From contig DASUZB010000224.1 in the NCBI GenBank assembly GCA_036377075.1, positions 1-5,632 of the forward strand: a stretch of DNA of 5,632 bases, given 5' to 3'. Position numbers and translations under genes: made by a program. The notes under the pieces were generated by a model. The model saw nothing but the letters and a program-made list of their open reading frames with translations, was not told the origin of the DNA and made no database searches. How positions within the stretch are numbered: position 1 is the first letter of the stretch; the number at the start of each line of letters is the position of its first letter. Below, piece after piece: positions 1 to 4,872 of the stretch. This DNA comes from DASUZB01 sp036377075. GTDB lineage: Bacteria > Actinomycetota > CALGFH01.

Positions 1-24
1 GACGGCCGGCACCAGCCGGCCGTC
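1..24 (-). terminator. Perfect GC-rich hairpin, candidate terminator of the membrane-protein gene
   Basis: Positions 1-10 (GACGGCCGGC) and 15-24 (GCCGGCCGTC) are exact reverse complements separated by a 4-base loop. The stem begins 7 bases past the stop codon of the minus-strand membrane-protein gene, where an intrinsic terminator is expected. The bases that would carry a U-tract lie outside the window, so a classical terminator cannot be confirmed; actinobacterial terminators often lack a strong U-tract. The hairpin is symmetric and could also serve a convergent gene on the other side. Confidence 0.5.
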
Positions 25-31
25 TGCCCGC

Positions 32-463
32 TCACACCCTCTTCGTGGCGGCGGGCGGTGATACCGCCGCCACGAAGAGCAGCAGCAGCGGCGCCGCGAC
101 CCCGAGGCCGAGGGTGCCGACCTCGCCAACCTGGTCGGCGGTGGGGACGCCGCCCAGGTGCGCGAGGTGGAAGGCGAGGTGCGGCACCGAGTAGACGAGC
201 CAGGCGAGCGCGGTGACGACCACCAGCCGGCGCTCGAGCACGAGCGCCGCGGCCGCGCTGACGACGGCGAGCGCGAGCGAGAGGCCGCCCACGTCGCGGG
301 TCAGGTGCTCGTTGTAGGGCGGCAGCAGCGCCGTCCAGTGGTGGCCCCAGCCGGGGAAATGGTCGAAGAACGACCGGGGCGCCGCCACCGCCCAGCCCCC
401 GACCAGCACCTGCACGGCGGTGAGGAGCCACAGGATCGTCCGGGACAGTCGCGGCGCGTGCAT
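32..463 (-). CDS. Small four-helix integral membrane protein, function unknown
   Basis: A 143-residue protein, almost entirely hydrophobic. Four membrane segments can be seen at about residues 9-28, 57-76, 79-101 and 116-135. The loop between helices 1 and 2 (about 30-56) is aromatic and polar and holds the motif PYNEHLTRDVGG, with Phe-Phe-Asp-His-Phe-Pro before it. Helix 3 carries three histidines (PHLAFHLAH, residues 94-102). The pattern resembles small DUF-type membrane proteins common in actinobacteria, but I cannot name the family with certainty. The ATG at 463 is chosen over a longer upstream extension because AGGAGG sits 6 bases before it and because the extension is Arg/Ser-rich, low in hydrophobicity and would run through the divergent regulator gene. 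It is transcribed away from the GntR gene and is not part of the sugar operon. Histidines facing the membrane could bind metal or haem, but that is speculation. Confidence 0.85.
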   Translation of the reverse strand: MHAPRLSRTILWLLTAVQVLVGGWAVAAPRSFFDHFPGWGHHWTALLPPYNEHLTRDVGGLSLALAVVSAAAALVLERRLVVVTALAWLVYSVPHLAFHLAHLGGVPTADQVGEVGTLGLGVAAPLLLLFVAAVSPPAATKRV

Positions 464-469
464 CGTCGT

Positions 470-475
470 CCTCCT
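470..475 (-). promoter_or_regulatory. Ribosome binding site fixing the membrane-protein start
   Basis: On the minus strand AGGAGG is followed by 6 bases and then ATG at 463-461. This full Shine-Dalgarno match settles the start of the small membrane protein at 463 rather than far upstream. Confidence 0.85.
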
Positions 476-514
476 GGCAACCGGGGTGCGACCACTGTCC
501 CACGGTCGGCGGCG

Positions 515-543
515 TTGACGCGCCAGGGCCGGCGTGCTAGCAA
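515..543 (+). promoter_or_regulatory. Candidate sigma70-type promoter of the GntR gene
   Basis: TTGACG at 515-520 matches the actinobacterial -35 consensus well. A 17-base spacer leads to TAGCAA at 538-543, which matches the -10 consensus only in its first two bases. Transcription would then start near 549-552, inside the palindrome at 540-559. The pairing is plausible because of its spacing and position, but the -10 is weak and no other evidence supports it. Confidence 0.35.
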
Positions 544-559
544 ACATCCGATGTCTTGC
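540..559 (+). promoter_or_regulatory. Palindrome, candidate autoregulatory operator of the GntR protein
   Basis: The core ACATC-C-GATGT (544-554) is a perfect 11-base dyad centred on 549. Outside it GCAA (540-543) and TTGC (556-559) form a second complementary pair, offset by one base, so the whole 20-base element reads as an imperfect inverted repeat. It covers the predicted -10 and transcription start, lies just before the Shine-Dalgarno sequence and start codon of the regulator, and is notably A/T-rich for this genome. FCD-type GntR regulators commonly bind short dyads in their own promoters. The binding itself is inference. Confidence 0.45.
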
Positions 560-565
560 GAGGGG

Positions 566-571
566 AGGAGG
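566..571 (+). promoter_or_regulatory. Ribosome binding site pointing to a TTG start for the GntR gene
   Basis: A purine-rich run at 561-572 contains AGGAGG at 566-571, 4 bases before TTG at 576 (a second register, GGGGAGG at 562-568, gives 7 bases). The more upstream in-frame GTG at 534 has no such site and would place the start inside the promoter and operator region. Confidence 0.75.
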
Positions 572-575
572 GTCG

Positions 576-1277
576 TTGGCCGCGCCGCGCACCGAGACCG
601 CGATCGCCCGGATCCGGGACCTGATCGCCGCGGGCAGCCTCGTGCCCGGGTCGCGCCTGCCGCCCGAGCACGAGCTGGCCGCCCAGCTCGGCCTGTCGCG
701 CAACACCGTGCGCGAGGCGGTGCGGGCGCTGGTGACCACGCGCGTGCTCGACGTGCGCCGCGGCGACGGCACCTACGTCACCAGCCTCACCCCCGAGCTG
801 CTGCTGGAGGGCGTCGGCGCCGCGGTGGAGCTGATGCGCGACGACGACGCCCTCGAGGTGCTGGAGGTGCGCCGCTACCTCGAGCCGGCGGCGACCGCGC
901 TGGCCGCCAGCCGCATCGACGAGCAGGGCCTGGCGGCGCTGCGGGCGGCGCTGCAGCGCATGCGCGAGGCCGACGACGACGAGCAGTTCGTGGCGCACGA
1001 CACCGAGTTCCACGCGGTGGTCGCGGCGGCCTCGGGCAACGGCACGCTGGCGTCGCTGCTCGCCGGGCTGTCGAGCCGCACCCTGCGGGTGCGGGTGCTG
1101 CGCGCGATGACCGCCGCCGACGTGCTGCAGCGCACCATCGACCAGCACGAGGGCATCTACGCCGCGCTCGCCGCCCACGACCCCAACCTGGCGCAGGCGA
1201 TGGCGGCGCAGCACGTGCTCGCCACCGAGACCTGGCTGCGCCAGGAGCTCACCGGCGGCGACGAGGAGGCCGGGTAG
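576..1277 (+). CDS. GntR-family transcriptional regulator, FadR/FCD subfamily
   Basis: A 233-residue DNA-binding regulator, the usual length for the FadR subfamily. Residues about 8-70 form the winged helix-turn-helix: a helix with IRDLIAAG, then PGSRLPPEHELAAQLGLSRN with TVREAV as recognition helix, and the wing RRGDGTYV. Residues about 90-225 form the all-helical FCD ligand domain. Asp142, His146, His191 and His213 sit where this family usually has its metal-binding residues, so a small carboxylate-type effector bound through a metal is likely. The TTG start is chosen from the Shine-Dalgarno sequence and because the HTH begins about 8 residues later, as is typical. The gene converges on the L-fucose operon with one base between stop codons. 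By position it is the probable regulator of that operon, with a pathway acid such as L-fuconate or 2-keto-3-deoxy-L-fuconate as a reasonable guess for effector; neither is shown by the sequence. Its promoter region is shared with the divergent membrane-protein gene, an alternative or additional target. Confidence 0.93.
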   Translation: MAAPRTETAIARIRDLIAAGSLVPGSRLPPEHELAAQLGLSRNTVREAVRALVTTRVLDVRRGDGTYVTSLTPELLLEGVGAAVELMRDDDALEVLEVRRYLEPAATALAASRIDEQGLAALRAALQRMREADDDEQFVAHDTEFHAVVAAASGNGTLASLLAGLSSRTLRVRVLRAMTAADVLQRTIDQHEGIYAALAAHDPNLAQAMAAQHVLATETWLRQELTGGDEEAG

Positions 1278-1278
1278 C

Positions 1279-2577
1279 TCAGCCGTCCGCCCAGGCCGGG
1301 CCGTCCGGGAAGCGGTGCTCGGCCAGGGCTCGGGCGGTCATGGAGGCGTAGCCGGGCGTCTTCGGCAGGCGGTAGCGGCCGCCGAAGACCTGCACCGGCT
1401 CGGTGAAGTGCTCGTGCAGGTGGTCGACGTACTCGATCATGCGCTCGTCGAGCGAGCCGCTCACCGCCACGTAGTCGAACGCCGACAGGTGCACCACCAG
1501 CTCGCAGAGGCCGACGCCACCGGCGTGCGGGCAGACCGGCACGCCGAACTTCGCCGCCAGCAGCAGCACCGCGACCGCCTCGTTGACGCCACCGAGGCGG
1601 CAGGCGTCGAGCTGGCAGAAGGCGATCGCGCCGGCCTGCATGAGCTGCTTGAACATCACCCGGTTGTGGACGTGCTCGCCGGTCGCCACCCGGATCGGCC
1701 GGATCGCCCGCGCGATCGCCTGGTGGCCGAGCACGTCGTCGGGGCTGGTCGGCTCCTCGATCCACCAGGGGTCGAAGCGGGCCAGCGCCCGCACCCAGTC
1801 GATCGCCTGCGGCACGTCCCAGACCTGGTTGGCGTCGAGCATCAGGCCGCGGTCCGGGCCCAGCACCTCGCGGGCGACGCCCAGGCGGCGCACGTCGTCG
1901 TCGAGGTCGGCGCCGACCTTGAGCTTGACGTGCGCGAAGCCCGCCTCGACCGCCTCGCGGCAGCGCTGCCGGACCTTGTCGTCGTCGTAGCCGAGCCACC
2001 CCGCCGAGGTGGTGTAGGCGGGGTAGCCCTCGGCCAGCAGGCGTGCCTCCCGCTCGGCCCTGCCGGCTTCCTTGGCGCGCAGCAGTGCCAGCGCCTCGGC
2101 GGGGGTGAGCGCGTCGACCAGGTAGCGGAAGTCGACCAGCGCGACGAGCTCCTCGGGGGTGAGGTCGACCAGCAGCTTCCACAGCGGCTTGCCGCGGGCC
2201 TTGGCGTACAGGTCCCAGGCGGCGTTGACCACCGCGGCGGTGGCCATGTGGACGACCCCCTTCTCCGGGCCCAGCCAGCGCAGCTGGCTGTCGCCGACCA
2301 GGCGGCGCCAGAGGCCGCCCATGTCGGCGAAGAGCGCCTCGACCTCGGCGCCGACGACCATCGGGGCGATCGCGCGGATCGCCGCCACGCAGACCTCGTT
2401 GCCGCGGCCGATGGTGAAGCAGAAGCCGTGGCCCTCCAGCTCGGGGTCGCTGGTGCGCAGGACCACGTAGGCGGCCGAGTAGTCGGGGTCCGGGTTCATC
2501 GCGTCCGAGCCGTCGAGCCGCAGCGAGGTGGCGAAGCGCACGTCGACGGCGTCGAAGCCGGTGACGACCGCGGTCAC
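1279..2577 (-). CDS. fucD: L-fuconate dehydratase (enolase superfamily)
   Basis: Dehydrates L-fuconate to 2-keto-3-deoxy-L-fuconate (EC 4.2.1.68) in the cytoplasm, using Mg2+. The 432-residue length fits the family. An N-terminal capping domain (about 1-150) carries the family-typical segments DAMNPDPDYSAAYV and GHGFCFTIGRGN. A (beta/alpha)7-beta barrel follows. All expected active-site residues can be read: Lys218 and Lys220 in the KxK motif, metal ligands Asp248, Glu274 and Glu301, the Asp324/His351 dyad, and Glu382. From memory these positions coincide with those of the characterised Xanthomonas campestris enzyme. The long charged insert near 165-200 is also typical of this family. The start is GTG at 2577, overlapping the fucU stop as GTGA; no strong Shine-Dalgarno precedes it, so translation is probably coupled to fucU. 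It is the last gene of the operon. A related acid-sugar dehydratase is the only real alternative, and the context argues against it. Confidence 0.95.
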   Translation of the reverse strand: MTAVVTGFDAVDVRFATSLRLDGSDAMNPDPDYSAAYVVLRTSDPELEGHGFCFTIGRGNEVCVAAIRAIAPMVVGAEVEALFADMGGLWRRLVGDSQLRWLGPEKGVVHMATAAVVNAAWDLYAKARGKPLWKLLVDLTPEELVALVDFRYLVDALTPAEALALLRAKEAGRAEREARLLAEGYPAYTTSAGWLGYDDDKVRQRCREAVEAGFAHVKLKVGADLDDDVRRLGVAREVLGPDRGLMLDANQVWDVPQAIDWVRALARFDPWWIEEPTSPDDVLGHQAIARAIRPIRVATGEHVHNRVMFKQLMQAGAIAFCQLDACRLGGVNEAVAVLLLAAKFGVPVCPHAGGVGLCELVVHLSAFDYVAVSGSLDERMIEYVDHLHEHFTEPVQVFGGRYRLPKTPGYASMTARALAEHRFPDGPAWADG

Positions 2578-3011
2578 GGTGGCCAGCCGCCGTCCGGCGC
2601 GACGACGCCGATGGTGAGCAGCAGGTTCGCATAGAGCCGCTGGTCGCCGGTGGCGATCGCGAGGGTGACGTCGCGGCCGCGGGCCAGCTCGTAGAACTCG
2701 AACCGCTCCACCACCGCGACCGGCGTGCCCGCCGGCAGCAACGCCCGGTACTCGCCGAGCACCGCCGGCTCCTCGGCGTCGTGCGGGCGCATCACCGCCG
2801 CCGCCTCGAACGGCGCGGTCGCGGCGAGCGCCTCGAGCACCTCGGTGACGGTGACCCTGCCGGGGGAGAGGTTGAGGTAGACGCGCCTGGCGCCCGGCGG
2901 GGTCGCGGTGGCGTGCGGGAAGTTGCCGTCGGCGACGAGCACCTGCGAGCCGTGGCCGGCGGCGGCCAGGGCGGCGAGGATCTCGGGGTGGATGAGCCGC
3001 GTGCTGAGCAC
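2574..3011 (-). CDS. fucU: L-fucose mutarotase (RbsD/FucU family)
   Basis: Interconverts alpha and beta anomers of L-fucose (EC 5.1.3.29), supplying the anomer used by the dehydrogenase. It has 145 residues, close to E. coli FucU (about 140). Family landmarks are HPEILAALAAAGHG, with the catalytic histidine (His20), VADGNFP just after, and the C-terminal ATGDQRLYANLLLTIGVV with the conserved Tyr127. The start chosen is GTG at 3011, because AGGAGG lies 5 bases upstream and the protein then begins at the usual place. The reading frame stays open far upstream into the lactonase gene, but that part is an Arg/Gly-rich shadow. A second in-frame GTG at 3017 overlaps the Shine-Dalgarno and is unlikely. 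The gene starts 2 bases after the lactonase stop and ends overlapping the dehydratase start. RbsD-type ribose pyranase is the alternative, but the surrounding fuconate genes favour fucose. Confidence 0.92.
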   Translation of the reverse strand: MLSTRLIHPEILAALAAAGHGSQVLVADGNFPHATATPPGARRVYLNLSPGRVTVTEVLEALAATAPFEAAAVMRPHDAEEPAVLGEYRALLPAGTPVAVVERFEFYELARGRDVTLAIATGDQRLYANLLLTIGVVAPDGGWPP

Positions 3012-3013
3012 CG

Positions 3014-3874
3014 TCACCTCCTGTGGTCGTCGGCGGGAAGGGCGTAGGCGCGCGCGGCGTTGGCGCCGAGCACCGCCGCGCGCTCGGCCTCGTCGAGGCC
3101 GGCGCGTTCGAGCGCCTCGACGGCCGCCTCGACCACCTCCGCGTAGCTCGCCGCCAGCAGGCACACCGGCCAGTCCGAGCCGAACAGCAGCCGCTCCGGG
3201 CCGAACGCCTCGACCGCGTGGCGCACGTACGGCACCAGGTGCCCGGCCGTCCACTCCTCCCAGTCCGCCTCGGTGACCATGCCCGAGACCTTGCAGTGGA
3301 CGTTGGGGTGGCGGGCGAGCATGCGCAGCCGGGCGGCCCACGGCGCGGTCACCGCCTCACGGATGCGCGGCTTGGCGAGGTGGTCGACCACGAAGGTGAG
3401 CTGTGGCAGGCGCTCGACGGCGCCCAGCGCGGCGGGCAGCTCCCGCTCCCGCACCAGCAGGTCGTAGGCGAGCCCGGCCGCGGCGACCGCCTCGAGGCCG
3501 CGCAGCACCTCCTCACGCAGCAGCCACTGCGGGTCGGGCTCGTCGTGCACCTGGTGGCGGATGCCGACCAGCGCCGCCCCGAGGGGGTCCGATACCAGCG
3601 CCGCCAGGGCGTCGGCCACGTCCGGCGCGGTGAGGTCGACCCAGCCGACCACGCCGGCGACCCGCCGCGAGGCCGCGGCGACGGCGAGGAACTCCTCGGT
3701 CTCCTCCACGCTCGCCACCGTCTGGACCACCACGGTGCGCTCGAAGCCGCACGGCCCCGCGGCGGCGTCGAGGTCCTCGGTGCCGAAGCGCCGCCGGATG
3801 GGCCAGCCCTGCTCCATCCACGGGTAGTCGCGGCGGGCCGGGTCCCACAGGTGGTGGTGGGCGTCGACCCTCAT
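3014..3874 (-). CDS. L-fuconolactone hydrolase (amidohydrolase family 2, COG3618)
   Basis: Hydrolyses L-fuconolactone to L-fuconate, the step between the sugar dehydrogenase and the dehydratase (L-fucono-1,5-lactonase type, EC 3.1.1.120). A 286-residue TIM-barrel protein, normal for the family. Metal and active-site motifs appear in order: DAHHHLWD at 4-11 (the H-x-H pair is His6/His8), IRHQVHDEPD around 105-114, VVDHLAKP at 162-169 with His165, CKVSGM at 194-199, and FGSDWPVC at 231-238 with Asp234. The start is ATG at 3874, overlapping the stop of the aldo/keto reductase as ATGA; only a weak GGTGG precedes it, so reinitiation after the upstream gene is likely. The last two sense codons are AGG AGG, which also form the Shine-Dalgarno of fucU. 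Related COG3618 enzymes act on other sugar lactones or on 2-pyrone-4,6-dicarboxylate, so the fuconolactone call rests on the operon context. Confidence 0.92.
   Translation of the reverse strand: MRVDAHHHLWDPARRDYPWMEQGWPIRRRFGTEDLDAAAGPCGFERTVVVQTVASVEETEEFLAVAAASRRVAGVVGWVDLTAPDVADALAALVSDPLGAALVGIRHQVHDEPDPQWLLREEVLRGLEAVAAAGLAYDLLVRERELPAALGAVERLPQLTFVVDHLAKPRIREAVTAPWAARLRMLARHPNVHCKVSGMVTEADWEEWTAGHLVPYVRHAVEAFGPERLLFGSDWPVCLLAASYAEVVEAAVEALERAGLDEAERAAVLGANAARAYALPADDHRR
3017..3022 (-). promoter_or_regulatory. Ribosome binding site of fucU, embedded in the lactonase 3' end
   Basis: AGGAGG on the minus strand, 5 bases before GTG at 3011. It is made of the two terminal arginine codons of the lactonase and runs directly into that gene's TGA, so it both fixes the fucU start and ties the two genes together. 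Confidence 0.85.
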
Positions 3875-4872
3875 CGCGCACCCACCGGGACGGGGACGTC
3901 GCCGGGCAGCAGGCCCGACTCCGCCAGCTCCTGCCACAGCTCGCCGGGCACCGCCGTCGCGTACATGGCCAGGGCGTCCTCCAGCTCGGCGACCGAGCGC
4001 ACGCCGACCAGCACGCTGCGCACGGCCGGGTGGCCGAAGGGGAAGGCCAGCGCCGCCGCGCGCAGCGGGACCCCGTGCCTGGCGCACACCTCGCCGATGC
4101 GGCTGGCGCGCGCCACCAGCGGCGCCGGGGCGGGCGCGTAGTCGTAGCTGGCGCCCGGCCGGGGGTCGGCCAGCAGGCCGCTGTTGAAGGGCCCGCCGAC
4201 CACCACCGCCACGCCCCTGACGACGCAGGCCGGCAGCAGCTCGACCAGGGCGCGCTGGTCCAGCAGGGTGTAGCGGCCGGCGACCAGGACCACGTCCAGG
4301 TCGAGGTCGCGCACGAAACGGGTCAGCATCTCGGCCTGGTTCATCCCCGCCCCGATCGCCCGCACCACGCCCTGGTCGCGCAGCTCGGCGAGGGCCGGGA
4401 AGGCCCGCTCGTACGCCTCGCGCTCGTGGTGGTCGGGGTCGTGCAGCAGCACCACGTCGACCCGGTCGAGGCCGAGCCGCTCGAGGCTCCCCTCGAGCGA
4501 GCGCCTGACGCCCGAGGGCGAGAAGTCCCAGACCCGCTTCGCGCGCGGGACGTCCACGAACCCCTGCGGGTCGGCGGCCTCCCCCTCGCCCAGCGGCCGC
4601 AGCAGCCGGCCGACCTTGGTCGACACCACGAAGTCGTCCCGCGGCAGCCCGGCGAGCACCCGGCCGAGCCGCCGCTCGGCGAGCCCGAGGCCGTAGTGGG
4701 GCGCGGTGTCGACGTAGCGCATCCCGGCCGCGAGCGCGCCGCGCACGGTCGCCTCCGCCTCCCGCTCGCTCACCGCCTCGTAGAGGTTGCCGATCGGCGC
4801 GGTGCCGAGGCCCAGCGCGCTGACCGCCAGCCCGGTCTGCCCCAGCGCCACCAGCGGCACGCCGGCGCTCAC
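3871..4872 (-). CDS. Aldo/keto reductase, L-fucose (D-threo-aldose) 1-dehydrogenase
   Basis: Oxidises C1 of L-fucose to L-fuconolactone with NAD(P)+ (D-threo-aldose 1-dehydrogenase, EC 1.1.1.122), the entry step of the oxidative route. A 333-residue (beta/alpha)8 barrel. The AKR catalytic tetrad is complete: Asp55 and Tyr60 in YVDTAPHYG, Lys86 in VVSTKVGRL, and His144 in VVLLHDPD. The N-terminal LGLGTAPIGNLYEAVSE and the segment GRLLRP are typical of the L-fucose/D-threo-aldose dehydrogenase subgroup. The cofactor region lies near GVVRAIGAG and the C-terminal VRSVLVGVRS. The start is GTG at 4872, with AGGAGG 7 bases upstream and a GTGA overlap with the SDR stop; the stop overlaps the lactonase start as ATGA. 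Enzymes of this group also accept D-arabinose, L-galactose and L-xylose, so substrate range is open, but the downstream fuconate genes support fucose. Confidence 0.92.
   Translation of the reverse strand: MSAGVPLVALGQTGLAVSALGLGTAPIGNLYEAVSEREAEATVRGALAAGMRYVDTAPHYGLGLAERRLGRVLAGLPRDDFVVSTKVGRLLRPLGEGEAADPQGFVDVPRAKRVWDFSPSGVRRSLEGSLERLGLDRVDVVLLHDPDHHEREAYERAFPALAELRDQGVVRAIGAGMNQAEMLTRFVRDLDLDVVLVAGRYTLLDQRALVELLPACVVRGVAVVVGGPFNSGLLADPRPGASYDYAPAPAPLVARASRIGEVCARHGVPLRAAALAFPFGHPAVRSVLVGVRSVAELEDALAMYATAVPGELWQELAESGLLPGDVPVPVGAR

Noticed and set aside
165..210. Direct and tandem GC-rich motifs such as repeated GCGAGG/GCGAGC in the membrane gene
   Set aside because: They follow from Ala/Leu/Val codons in hydrophobic helices and show no regular unit.
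534..575. Longer GntR start at GTG 534
   Set aside because: It lacks a Shine-Dalgarno sequence, would add 14 residues before the normal domain start, and would put the candidate -10 and operator inside the coding region. TTG at 576 has a strong site.
1271..1312. tRNA-like D-arm sequence (GGGTAGCTCAG) at the end of the regulator gene
   Set aside because: The match is limited to about 11 bases and is explained by the last regulator codon and its stop. No acceptor stem, anticodon arm or T-arm can be folded around it.
158..1351. Long plus-strand open frame (397 residues) across the membrane gene and the regulator
   Set aside because: Its translation is a low-complexity run of Arg, Gly and Ala with no fold or motif, and it overlaps two well-supported genes. 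It is a shadow caused by the scarcity of stop codons in GC-rich DNA.
1315..2634. Plus-strand open frame (439 residues) antisense to the fuconate dehydratase
   Set aside because: The sense strand encodes a dehydratase with every active-site residue in place. The antisense product is a His/Val/Ala/Arg-rich mirror of it, with no recognisable domain or convincing ribosome binding site.
3023..4141. Plus-strand open frame (372 residues) antisense to the lactonase and aldo/keto reductase
   Set aside because: It is antisense to two catalytically intact genes, and its composition is biased with no motif.
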